Origin: MFD04580-c1 sp963702995
Lineage (GTDB): Bacteria; Planctomycetota; Phycisphaerae; Tepidisphaerales; Tepidisphaeraceae
Direction of reading: 5' to 3'
DNA: 64,000 bases
Assembly (NCBI GenBank): GCA_963702995.1
Contig: OY969783.1
Location: forward strand, 2,914,001-2,978,000
The notes below the pieces were generated by a model, which was given only the letters and a program-made list of their open reading frames with translations, was not told the origin of the DNA and ran no database searches. This document shows, piece by piece, positions 55,551-63,576 of the stretch; the stretch's first letter is position 1, and every line of letters starts with the position of its first letter. Both the position numbers and the translations under genes were made by a program.

Positions 55551-56570
55551 ATGCTTCAAATGGCCGACCTGCTCACCTGGGATTCGGACCTCCTCATACC
55601 GGCGGCCGGGCTCTATCTGGATGCCCGAACGCCGCGCGCCATGTCGTTCGTCTCCCATGCCCATACGGACCATCTCTGCTGCGACGGCCATCACGGCCGC
55701 TCCATCGCGACCGAGCCGACGGCCGCCCTCTCGGAACATCGTCTGGGGCCGGGGGAAGTGCTGGCCCTCGAATATCGGGCCGAACATTCCCTCGACGCCG
55801 AAACGCGCATCCGACTCCTGCCCGCCGGGCACGTCCTGGGCAGCGCTATGCTTCACCTGTCGCGGCCGGAGGGGACGCTGCTCTACACCGGCGACTTCAA
55901 GCTTCGCCACAGCCTCACCGTCCCGGCGGCCGACCCGACGCCCGCCGACACACTGGTCATGGAAAGCACCTATGGCCAACCTCATTTCCGCTTCCCACCG
56001 TGGCGTCAGACCGCCGACGAACTGGTGGCCCGCGTGGCGGCCGCCCTGAAGGAGGGGCGCCAGCCGATCGTCATGGGGTATAGCCTGGGAAAGGCGCAGG
56101 AGATCGTCCGGATCCTCACGGATGCCGGCATCGTCGTCACATGCCATGGCGCCGTGGCCGGCATCAACAGGTTGTATGAGCGATTCGGCGTCCACCTTGG
56201 GCGCTACCGGCGCTACGCGGCCGAAGATTTTCACGGCCCGGCCGCCCTCGACCTTGCCCAGCGCGGCGCCCTGGTCGCCCCGCCCCAGGTTGCCCGGAGC
56301 GGCTTCGTCACTCGGTTTGAGCGGCCGTTCAGGGTGATGATGTCCGGCTGGGCACTGCTCAAGGGCAGCCAGTACCGCTACGGTGTGGACTGCGCATTGC
56401 CCTTATCGGACCATGCCGATTTCGACGAACTGATGGAGCTGATCGAGCGCGTTGCGCCACGAAAAATCTTCGCCCATCATGGCTACAAGCACTTCGTCGA
56501 TCTGCTGAAATCGCGGGGCTTTGACGCGTCACTCGCGCGGCCGGACCCGCAGTTGTCGCTGTTCGGCTAA
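55551..56570 (+). CDS. Metallo-beta-lactamase-fold nuclease (ligase-associated exonuclease type)
   Basis: About 340 residues. The metal-binding core is SHAHTDHLCCDG (the HxHxDH motif), with a further His in LLPAGHVLGSAML, Asp in LYTGDFKLR, and a C-terminal SDHADFDELMELIERVAPRKIF that supplies the last His; the helical segment PIVMGYSLGKAQEIVRIL is part of the beta-CASP-like insert. This combination fits the DNA exonuclease/3'-processing subgroup often found with ATP-dependent ligases. No ligase or helicase gene is adjacent. ATG 55551 or 55560 is the start; the open frame upstream is not coding-like. The end PQLSLFG is typical. Confidence 0.8.
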   Translation: MLQMADLLTWDSDLLIPAAGLYLDARTPRAMSFVSHAHTDHLCCDGHHGRSIATEPTAALSEHRLGPGEVLALEYRAEHSLDAETRIRLLPAGHVLGSAMLHLSRPEGTLLYTGDFKLRHSLTVPAADPTPADTLVMESTYGQPHFRFPPWRQTADELVARVAAALKEGRQPIVMGYSLGKAQEIVRILTDAGIVVTCHGAVAGINRLYERFGVHLGRYRRYAAEDFHGPAALDLAQRGALVAPPQVARSGFVTRFERPFRVMMSGWALLKGSQYRYGVDCALPLSDHADFDELMELIERVAPRKIFAHHGYKHFVDLLKSRGFDASLARPDPQLSLFG

Positions 56571-56597
56571 AGATCGAAGACAGCTGTGATTGCCCTT

Positions 56598-56699
56598 AGG
56601 GCACGCACCGCGTGCCGCCACGTCACCCGGTCCGTCAGCGGGGCCGCGGCTCGCCGGCGGGCGGCCCCCTCAGCGGCCCGCATTGCGTGCCCTACGAGA
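56598..56699. repeat. Palindromic elements between convergent genes
   Basis: Two relatives of the 19481 palindrome: agggcacgcaccgcgtgccg at 56598 and cgcattgcgtgccctacgag at 56679, flanking a GC-rich inverted stretch (gggccgcggctcgccggcgg). They sit between the convergent stops of the nuclease (56570) and the kinase (56721), suggesting a two-way terminator. Confidence 0.5.
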
Positions 56700-56720
56700 A
56701 ATGACGAGCCTATCGCCCGC

Positions 56721-57641
56721 TCAGTCAGCGACAACCCCCCGCGCCGCCGGCAGGTGAAGCGTGAACGTGGTCCCCCGGCCGACCTCGGATTGAACGTCGA
56801 TCCGCCCCTTATGATGCTCAACGATCTCTTTGCAGATCGCCAGGCCTAACCCCGTCCCCTTGGCTTCGCCGCGACGGGCGGTCCCCTTCGTGGTGAAAAA
56901 GGGCTCGAAGATGCGGCCGATGTGCTTTTCCGGGATGCCCGGGCCGGTGTCGATCACCTGAATCCGCAGCTCGTCGGCCGATGATTCGGCGCGAGCCGCG
57001 CGGACCGTGATCGATCCGCCGCCGCGCCCCAGCAATGCATGCCGGGCGTTGATCAGCAGGTTCAGAAGCACCTGCTCGAGCTGAATGGGGTCGCCGATCA
57101 CCGCCAGCCCCGGCTGCACCTGCACCCGCAGCGCGATCCCATCTTTCCGCGGGTCGCGGGCGAGCACCGCCAGGGTCTCTTCCACGAGCCGCCGCACCGT
57201 AACCTCCCCCACCGAAACCTCGCCCCGCGCCAGCCCGAGCATCGAGGCGCAGATCTTCCCCGCCTTGCTGGAGCTCTGGTAGGACTTGGTCAGCGCCTTG
57301 CGGACCAGGTCCATGTCTGGCTTGTCGCTGTTGGCGCTGGTGAGGGCATATTGCGAGTAGCTGACAATCGGCGTGAGCAGGTTGTTGAACTCATGCGCGA
57401 TGACCGCCGAAATCGTGCCGATCGTCGCCAGCCGCTGACTTTCGTGAAGCTGCTCCCGCAACGCGTCGAGCTGCGCCTGTAATAAGGCCAGCCGATCGAC
57501 CAGGGAGTCACCGGTCACATCATCCGACGGCTGGCTGGTTTGTCGTTCGATCACGTTAACCGGAGTATCGGCGGCGACTCCGGGGCGGCTTGATAAGCCA
57601 ATGCGCTTGTGAGGGTTAGACTTTATGAGACGACCCGCCAA
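56721..57641 (-). CDS. Soluble NtrB-like sensor histidine kinase
   Basis: 306 residues from a TTG (a GTG at 57554 is possible). No membrane helix is seen. A short coiled coil (LVDRLALLQAQLDALREQLH) leads into the H-box AVIAHEFNNLLTPIVSYSQY, a version seen in NtrB-like kinases. N, G1 and G2 boxes follow (LLNLLINARHALLGRGGGSI, VIDTGPGIP, KGTGLGLAICKEIVE). No sensory domain is visible, so it is probably controlled by interaction partners or membrane contact. No response regulator is adjacent, so it is an orphan kinase. It could serve the sigma-54 regulator at 41616, but the CHASE kinase is the nearer partner. Confidence 0.85.
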   Translation of the reverse strand: MAGRLIKSNPHKRIGLSSRPGVAADTPVNVIERQTSQPSDDVTGDSLVDRLALLQAQLDALREQLHESQRLATIGTISAVIAHEFNNLLTPIVSYSQYALTSANSDKPDMDLVRKALTKSYQSSSKAGKICASMLGLARGEVSVGEVTVRRLVEETLAVLARDPRKDGIALRVQVQPGLAVIGDPIQLEQVLLNLLINARHALLGRGGGSITVRAARAESSADELRIQVIDTGPGIPEKHIGRIFEPFFTTKGTARRGEAKGTGLGLAICKEIVEHHKGRIDVQSEVGRGTTFTLHLPAARGVVAD

Positions 57642-57725
57642 CCCTGCCGCGTGGGGAGATGGCGCCGTCTGTAGCGATTCCAGAGCCTCGGCGCCAAGCC
57701 GCGATCGCCTCGCTCGCGGCCGCCG

Positions 57726-58982
57726 TCATGCCGAAGCGGGCACCCCCGCGGGCAGGCGATGATGCTTTTCGAGCAGCGACAGATAACTGCCGCGATAGGC
57801 CCCGAAGCTGATCATCGCCATCAGCGGCACCACCAACCCGCCCAGAATCGGGACGAGTTGCAGGAAGACCATCACAAAGAAGAGCAGCCGAATCCCCCAT
57901 CGCAGCAGGAACCGGCGGCCCGGCGGCAGGAACTGCCCGATCGGAAGCACGAGCGCCATTCGATAGTAGACCGCCCCGGCGATCATCCCGATGACGGGGA
58001 TGAGGCTCATCAGGAACGAAACACCGAGCACCACCGGCACGCGGCGGCCGAGGTACGCAAGGTATTGCTCCGAGAACGCCTGCTCCCCCACCGCGCCCGA
58101 GCCGCACGTCGCGCACGTCTGAACCGCCGCGCCCGCCCGCAGCCGCGTCGCGCAGACCGGGCAGCGGCGCTTCTCAACCAGACGGAACCGGTGGGATGAC
58201 AGGTCCTGCGCCGGCCGGACGAGCGACTGTCCCAGGAACCCAACGTCCGCTGGGGACGGCACGGCCGCCTTGCAACGGGGGCATGCCACAGCGCAAGCGT
58301 AAAGCGACGTGCCGCACTGAGCGCACGCAATTCGTGATCGCTCCTCCGCGACCGCGAGCCGGTGCCGCATGATGAACAGCACCGCCGTCGCGATCGCGAT
58401 CAGCAACAGCATCAGGACCGGGAACAGGACCAGGAAGATTGCCCCGAACGCGACCCACGCGTCTTCCGCCCAGTCAATGAAATGATCCAGGTGCGTACCA
58501 TCGACATGCTCAAAGAGGGCGATCATCACCTTTCGCCGTGCGAGGCTCACCCGGAACGTCCCCACTGCCGCGATGAGCGGCCCAACCCACTCCAGCATCC
58601 CGGCGTATTCGAATGATCCGGCCTGATGGGCAGCGTGCGATGCGAAGCCCGCATCCGTTGAGCTGATGACCCCGAGCGACGTCAGGAAAGCGAGGGCTGT
58701 TTTCAGGTGCACGTCAAATTGATGCAGAAAGTTCCGCGCTTCCGGGTTCTTCTGGGCGACCGTTTCGAGGAGCGACAAGACGCCCAGGATGATCAGCGAC
58801 GGGTTGCTAGTGAACCACGACGGCGCCGTCCCTTGGGCGTGCGCGATGAGCCCGATGTTGTGAACGAGCGGCAGGTGGCCGCCGAACCGAAGCAGCAGGG
58901 CCGTGATGAATGCCGGCAGAAAGACCCGCGACGAAAAGAGCCCGATCGATCCAATTGCGAACAGGAGGCTGGTGGCGTTCAT
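57726..58982 (-). CDS. DUF4126 / zinc-ribbon multi-pass membrane protein
   Basis: 418 residues from ATG 58982. The N-terminal half resembles DUF4126: ATSLLFAIGSIGLFSSRVFL, AFITALLLRFG, TALAFLTSLGVISSTDAG, with several helices. The middle has two cysteine clusters typical of zinc ribbons (CAQCGTSLYACAVACPRC and CPVCATRLR...CATCGSG). The C-terminal third is again hydrophobic (VPVVLGVSFLMSLIPVIGMI; LFFVMVFLQLVPILGGLVVP) with a short tail. Function unknown. The combination looks like a fusion of two families: a DUF4126 transporter-like part and a ribbon-bearing membrane module. Confidence 0.65.
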   Translation of the reverse strand: MNATSLLFAIGSIGLFSSRVFLPAFITALLLRFGGHLPLVHNIGLIAHAQGTAPSWFTSNPSLIILGVLSLLETVAQKNPEARNFLHQFDVHLKTALAFLTSLGVISSTDAGFASHAAHQAGSFEYAGMLEWVGPLIAAVGTFRVSLARRKVMIALFEHVDGTHLDHFIDWAEDAWVAFGAIFLVLFPVLMLLLIAIATAVLFIMRHRLAVAEERSRIACAQCGTSLYACAVACPRCKAAVPSPADVGFLGQSLVRPAQDLSSHRFRLVEKRRCPVCATRLRAGAAVQTCATCGSGAVGEQAFSEQYLAYLGRRVPVVLGVSFLMSLIPVIGMIAGAVYYRMALVLPIGQFLPPGRRFLLRWGIRLLFFVMVFLQLVPILGGLVVPLMAMISFGAYRGSYLSLLEKHHRLPAGVPASA

Positions 58983-59071
58983 CGGACAAAAGGATAGCCG
59001 TGCCGGTCGCATCGTCCAATTCAAGGTATAAAGGCCAGCGGTCGCTTCAGACGAAAGGCGCGGTATCCGTC

Positions 59072-59415
59072 ATGCAAGGGGAAAAGCCCGAAAGCCGATG
59101 GCCTGCCACTCGCGTGGCCGCTCTGATCCTGACCGTCGGGCTTTTCGGACTGGGCATCTACACTTGGCGCATCAACCCGGACCGACAGACACTCTGGCTG
59201 CTCATCATCGGCGTCGTGCTCGGAACGATCTATACGATTCGCGGGGAGCTGCCTTCGTCGATTCTGCGCGCAGCCACTCGCACTGGTCAGGCGGCACCGG
59301 GGTCACGGCCGACGACGACCCCAACAACCTGTCCCCGCGCCTGTACCTGCCGATCCTCGGCGTCGTCATTCTTGCGGCGATCCTTGCCTATCTTTTCTAT
59401 GGGCCGCGCCGATAG
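59072..59415 (+). CDS. Small membrane protein, probable frameshift
   Basis: ATG 59072 opens MQGEKPESRWPATRVAALIL, two helices (ALILTVGLFGLGIYTW; LWLLIIGVVLGTIYTI) and RGELPSSILR. The frame then becomes Thr/Pro-rich and unlikely. A second frame from about 59265 gives HSHWSGGTGVTADDDPNNLS and a third helix (LYLPILGVVILAAILAYLFY) with GPRR at the end. One base at about 59265-59290 would join them into a three-helix protein of about 114 residues. Function unknown. Divergent from the DUF4126 gene and followed by a hairpin element. Confidence 0.45.
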
Positions 59416-59456
59416 GACGAGACACATAACCCCGGACGTGGTCTTCGCAAACCAAA

Positions 59457-59551
59457 GTGCCGCCGGTGCCCTCACCGGCGGTGATGCCGACCGCGCAGAA
59501 AGCCCGCCGGTGAGGGCACCGGCGGCACGTCGGAAGGTATCGCTCCGCACC
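59457..59551. repeat. 92-bp hairpin element, copy 2
   Basis: Complementary arms (gtgccgccggtgccctcacc / ggtgagggcaccggcggcac), with the flanking gtcggaaggtatcgct also matching copy 1 at 43317-43408. Copies differ mainly in the spacer. Located 40 bases after a stop codon, in a 313-bp gap that also holds a small hairpin at about 59665-59685 (ggaccgcggtgcggtcc). No gene is seen in the rest of the gap. Confidence 0.7.
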
Positions 59552-59728
59552 CGCGACCTTGCCTCGTAAAGTCCACGCGCCCCTTACCGAACCCATCGCG
59601 CTCCGCCGCCAGACGCGCGACCAGCGCGAGCGATGCCGACGGGAATGAGCGAGACATGACCTTCGGACCGCGGTGCGGTCCCTACGGTGATTGCCCAGAG
59701 CGAGGTGCTCTGATCGCGATCCGAGGAT

Positions 59729-60910
59729 TCATTTCCGCATCAGCTTTGCGATTGCGCCCGGGTTGGGGCCGGAGTTCATCTCGACGACGAACTGCCGCGC
59801 ATTGCTCTGTGGGCAGTAGAGAATCACCTTGTCGCAGAATAACACGTGCAGCCCGTCACCGTGGTCCGCGAGCGGCTCGTAGGCCAGCACCGCGTCGGCC
59901 GGGGAGGTGAGCGTCAAGCCCTTTCCCGAGTAGACGTACGACGCGTGACCTGGTTGCGAGAGAGCGACCGCCTTCGCAACATTGCTCGCGCCGGCGGCGG
60001 GGGTGTCGTGCGTGGCGGTACAGACGAGTGATTCGGGCGCGAGGCTCCCGTCGGCGACGAGATCGGCCAGGCTGTCCGGGTAGCGGCCGCCGTGGGATTG
60101 GGCGTACCCCGTCAGCGCGACCGCGATCGCCTCCAGGTTCGACTGGCAGCGGGCTCGGTTCGCCTTGTCGCGGGCGTCGGCCATGACGGGGCTGACCAGC
60201 AGGAGCATGAAAAGCCCCAGCACAAGCCCCCCGGCGCCCAGGCTGACCCCCGCGACGGCGAGTGATTTATGCCCGCCGCGCATGGCGCCGGTCGGGCCGA
60301 CCTTGATTCGCGTCGCGAGGAGGCCGGCGATCCCGCTGATCAGCGCGACGAGCGCGGCAAGACCGGCCGCCATGGCGAGGATGGAAGCCGGCGTAGTCGG
60401 AAGGAACTCGGGTGCCGGGCCTTCCATCCCGCTGGATCCACCCATCGACGATGCGAACGCCCATACCGCCGAAGCGGCCGCCAGGAGAAAGAAGAGCCCT
60501 CCTGAAACGATCGACACCACCGCCGCCCCGTTGGGCTGGCGGCCGATCGACGCAATCTGCCCGGCGGCGCGGCGGGCGGCCTTGGCCGCAACAGCGCCCG
60601 GCGCCGCCGCAGCCGAAGCCTCGCCGTCAGTCGGGGGCGTGCGGTGGAGTTGGGGCGCGACATCTGGCGTTGCGGCGGATGCGTCCGCCCCGGCCACGCG
60701 ATCTCCTGAAACGGCAGACTCTTTGGCGGCCGGCGGCGGCGTTGGGCTCGGCGGGTCGAGCGGCTTGGGCTCCGGGTCCTTCACCGCGAAAGGCCGGCCG
60801 CAATTCATGCACCCCATGTTGCGGCCGCGATAGACCTCCCGCTGGACGTCCGTCATCGGATAGGGATACCCGCAATGCGGACAGGTCACGAGGTTCGTGG
60901 ACGCGGCCAT
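59729..60910 (-). CDS. Zinc-ribbon membrane protein with prepilin-like H-X-DG C-terminus
   Basis: 393 residues. A zinc ribbon at the start (CPHCGYPYP ... CMNCGRP) is followed by a Pro/Ala-rich linker (about 50-115) and membrane helices (AAVVSIVSGGLFFLLAAASA; SILAMAAGLAALVALISGIA; SLAVAGVSLGAGGLVLGLFM), a DUF4190-like pattern. The end is prepilin-like: ARDKANRARCQSNLEAIAVA, YAQSHGGRYPDSLADL, and HGDGLHVLFCDKVI, similar to the H-X9-DG box of planctomycete type II secretion-like pseudopilins. The fusion of a cytoplasmic ribbon, membrane bundle and pilin-like globular part is unusual. Role unknown. It lies 75 bases from the M48 protease gene on the same strand. Confidence 0.7.
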   Translation of the reverse strand: MAASTNLVTCPHCGYPYPMTDVQREVYRGRNMGCMNCGRPFAVKDPEPKPLDPPSPTPPPAAKESAVSGDRVAGADASAATPDVAPQLHRTPPTDGEASAAAAPGAVAAKAARRAAGQIASIGRQPNGAAVVSIVSGGLFFLLAAASAVWAFASSMGGSSGMEGPAPEFLPTTPASILAMAAGLAALVALISGIAGLLATRIKVGPTGAMRGGHKSLAVAGVSLGAGGLVLGLFMLLLVSPVMADARDKANRARCQSNLEAIAVALTGYAQSHGGRYPDSLADLVADGSLAPESLVCTATHDTPAAGASNVAKAVALSQPGHASYVYSGKGLTLTSPADAVLAYEPLADHGDGLHVLFCDKVILYCPQSNARQFVVEMNSGPNPGAIAKLMRK

Positions 60911-60985
60911 GCTCGAAGTATATCCGCGGCCGGAACGACTGTGAGCGGGCCGGTTGCCGCACCCGGCCGCGGGCGGCGCCCGGCG

Positions 60986-62125
60986 TTACTTGGAGGGATC
61001 GCTCTGCGTCGGCTTGGCCTGCTCCTCAAGCGCCCGTTGCGCGTCGATCTGATCTTGCGGCGGGTTGGGCACCCAGCAGCTTCGAGGAAGCGCCTGAAGG
61101 AGCTGCTGGCTCTTTGCGACCGACTTGTCGTCGGGGATTCGCTTCGCCGCGTTCTGCGCCTCCTGCTTGAACTGCTCGAACTCGGCCTGCGTTCGGGTTT
61201 CCGGCTTCCGCCAGGCCGAGGCGCTTTCGGGCAGGGCCTTCACACGGGCGTCGGCCGCCTCGACGCGGCTCTTGAGGGTGGGGTGGTCGCTGCTGACGGC
61301 GGAGGTCGTGTCGTATCCTTTGGCGATCATCGTCTTGAAGAAGTTCCCGAACTGCTGAGGGTCCCAGCCGGCATGGGTGTAGAACCAGAAGCCCAGTTCG
61401 TCCGCCTGTGCCTCGTCGCCGCGGGTGAAGCCCATGTTGATGAATTGCCCCGCCGCCGCCGCCAGCCCGGCGCCGCTCTGGGCGTACTCCGCGCCGTGCT
61501 CTGAGCCGCCGGCCGCGTAGCCGGCCGCCCCCAGCACGCCGGCGCCGAGCATCGCCGCCGTCTGGCGCTTCATACCCTTCTGGACGTGGCGGCAGTAGAT
61601 ATGGCCGAACTCGTGGGCCATGACCGCGGCCAACTCGTCCTCGTTCTTACACTGCTGAAGCAGCTCGTTGTAGATGTAAACGTGCTCTCCCCCGGTCGTG
61701 AAGGCGTTGAGCGTCGAGCTGTTCACCAGGTGAAACTGGATGCGGTCGGAGAACATCCAGCTCTCGTCCTGCTTCTTGTCGAAATGGGTCTTGGGCCCGA
61801 CGTGGCGTCGGTCCGCCTCCTTCGCCGAGGCGATGATTCGCTTGCCGATTTGCTGGAGGTAGTCGTTCACCGGCGCGTCGGGGACTTCGGCCGGCTTCAG
61901 GCCGGAGTTGAACTGCGACGCCTGCTGCATCGTGGACTTGTCGCTCGGCGAGCATCCCCCCGCCCACACCAGCGCCGCCATGGCGAACGCCGCCCGCGCG
62001 AGCGTTGCCGTAGCCCGGCCGCGCCCGGTCGGCGTCGGCGCGGCGCATCGCCGAACGATCGGCGTAAACGCGTGAAAGTTGCCGCCCTGGATCCTGGTCC
62101 GCGGACCTGAGTCTCGCCCAAACAT
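60986..62125 (-). CDS. M48-family metalloprotease lipoprotein
   Basis: 379 residues from ATG 62125. A basic leader is followed by a signal with lipobox (MAALVWAGGC). The catalytic zinc motif is HEFGH in AAVMAHEFGHIYCRHV, and the third ligand Glu is probably in RGDEAQADELGFWFYTHAG. NAFTTGGEHVYIYNELLQQC is the conserved upstream strand of this family (BepA-like periplasmic proteases, which clear misassembled outer-membrane proteins). There is no membrane-embedded pair as in HtpX, so it is the periplasmic lipoprotein class. The C-terminal 60 residues are charged. Probably envelope quality control. Confidence 0.87.
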   Translation of the reverse strand: MFGRDSGPRTRIQGGNFHAFTPIVRRCAAPTPTGRGRATATLARAAFAMAALVWAGGCSPSDKSTMQQASQFNSGLKPAEVPDAPVNDYLQQIGKRIIASAKEADRRHVGPKTHFDKKQDESWMFSDRIQFHLVNSSTLNAFTTGGEHVYIYNELLQQCKNEDELAAVMAHEFGHIYCRHVQKGMKRQTAAMLGAGVLGAAGYAAGGSEHGAEYAQSGAGLAAAAGQFINMGFTRGDEAQADELGFWFYTHAGWDPQQFGNFFKTMIAKGYDTTSAVSSDHPTLKSRVEAADARVKALPESASAWRKPETRTQAEFEQFKQEAQNAAKRIPDDKSVAKSQQLLQALPRSCWVPNPPQDQIDAQRALEEQAKPTQSDPSK

Positions 62126-62705
62126 CGTAGTCTCCCTCGCTCAAGTCGAATTGACTGTACAGGTCGCGACTCTGCCCGAGCGACCTTGTTCGCCACCGCT
62201 CGCTCGGTCGAAGTAGAGCCAGAGCCGGGCGGGTGCGACAACTGTATCCAACTTCGCGCGATCAGGCACGCCGTTCGTCGCGACGGCGACACATCTGCCT
62301 GAGCAGATGGATCTGAAGGGGTGAAATGTTGTCACGTCGGAAAAATCTTTGGGGGATATTAAGCCCTCCCCGCCGGGGTGTCATCGCACAAATCGTTCGG
62401 GAATACCGTTCTGATTCAATGCGGTGACACCGTGTCGCAAGCTCCGCGGCGGTGCTGTCGCTGTGAAGATCCGAAATCCCGGACGCCGATTCGAGGAGTG
62501 TCAACGTGACGCCGGGGGCAATGACGGCCGCGAACCGGCGGGCGGACAGCCCGCGGAAGGTTCTCGGCCCGTTTGAACGGCATCGCGGCTGACGCGCTCG
62601 CGGCCTCCATAGCCCGCGGCGCTTTCTCACGGCACCCGACCGACAGGCACAACGACCTCTTCCGCGCCGACACGCGCCGCGGGAGCGGTTTCGCACGGAG
62701 CTTAT
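62126..62705. other. Intergenic region between divergent genes
   Basis: About 580 bases without a convincing gene. An AT-rich patch near 62325-62360 (gtgaaatgttgtcacgtcgg, then aaaaatctttgggggatatt) could be a promoter. Frames across the rest look like chance openings in GC-rich DNA. I see no repeat family here. Confidence 0.35.
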
Positions 62706-63278
62706 ATGATCACCGGCAGGTTCTTCAAAGGCGGCATCGCGGCCCATGGCAGCGCAACGGACACCCTCGATGCGCTCACTCACTACAACGACTTCGCGGC
62801 GGAAACCGGCGCAAGGCACGACGACGACCTTTCGCCCGAACAGCCGATCGTGGCGCGCAACGCCCGCCGATCCCTGCCAACCGAACCAATGATCCCCGAC
62901 GGCCGGCTCGCCGCCGCCGCCGCCTCGGAGGGAATGGATCGCTTCGTCGCCGAGCAACTGTTCGAGGAAGACGTACGGGCCGTCCTGTCGATGATGCGGC
63001 CGCACCGAACCGAACGGCTCATGGGCTGGTCCGAATATCGCACCGGCGGCGCCCACTTCCGCGCCACGATCTCCTGGGACAAAGATTTCGAGGCTTCCGA
63101 TTCGGCGACCGATCAGCAGATGTCGGTCCCTCATCTGACCGATGTCCTCGAAAGTATCCTGGTGGGTTCGGTGAAGAACCAGGACGAGTTGCACGCGGCC
63201 GAGGAGTTTGAGATTTACCGGGGCGTCGTTCGCGAGCTGTATCGCCGCCTCGATGAAATGCAGAGCTGCTACGAGTAA
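62706..63278 (+). CDS. Hypothetical protein
   Basis: 190 residues from ATG 62706. The N-terminal part is Ala/Asp-rich, and the C-terminal half has acidic, helical character (LFEEDVRAVLSMMRPHRTER, VKNQDELHAAEEFEIYRGVV, LYRRLDEMQ). No signal peptide, helix or motif is recognised. Coding is supported by codon-position regularity and a hairpin at 63307 just beyond the stop. Transcribed toward the FlgM-like gene. Confidence 0.45.
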   Translation: MITGRFFKGGIAAHGSATDTLDALTHYNDFAAETGARHDDDLSPEQPIVARNARRSLPTEPMIPDGRLAAAAASEGMDRFVAEQLFEEDVRAVLSMMRPHRTERLMGWSEYRTGGAHFRATISWDKDFEASDSATDQQMSVPHLTDVLESILVGSVKNQDELHAAEEFEIYRGVVRELYRRLDEMQSCYE

Positions 63279-63306
63279 GCGGCGATCGTCACGGGCTTGC
63301 GACGGA

Positions 63307-63328
63307 CCGGGAGCGTGGGTGCTCCCGG
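63307..63328 (+). terminator. Hairpin terminator after 62706-63278
   Basis: An 8-bp stem (ccgggagc / gctcccgg) around a six-base loop (gtgggt), 28 bases after the stop codon. No T-run follows. Confidence 0.5.
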
Positions 63329-63576
63329 GCCGTCGAGCTCGGCTGATGGTGTCGCCGTCGGGTTGTTCATGTGTGCCTGCCGGACGCGGGGGCCGGCGCG
63401 ATGCTGCCTTTGGAGGGGCCAGACGCGCCGTGCTCCCCCCGATCGATCGCCGGCGGCCGCGACATGCGCCGCCCGCGTAAGGTTCCCCGGTTCAACAACC
63501 CGCCGCCGCTCTTTCGTGCCGATAAGGGTGCGGAGCGATCAAGGCGGGGCACGCGAACATTGGTACGGGAAATCCA

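Noticed and set aside
62126..62705. Small RNA or riboswitch in the M48 upstream region
   Set aside because: No conserved motif or clear terminator hairpin visible; only an AT-rich patch, which is ordinary promoter-like DNA.
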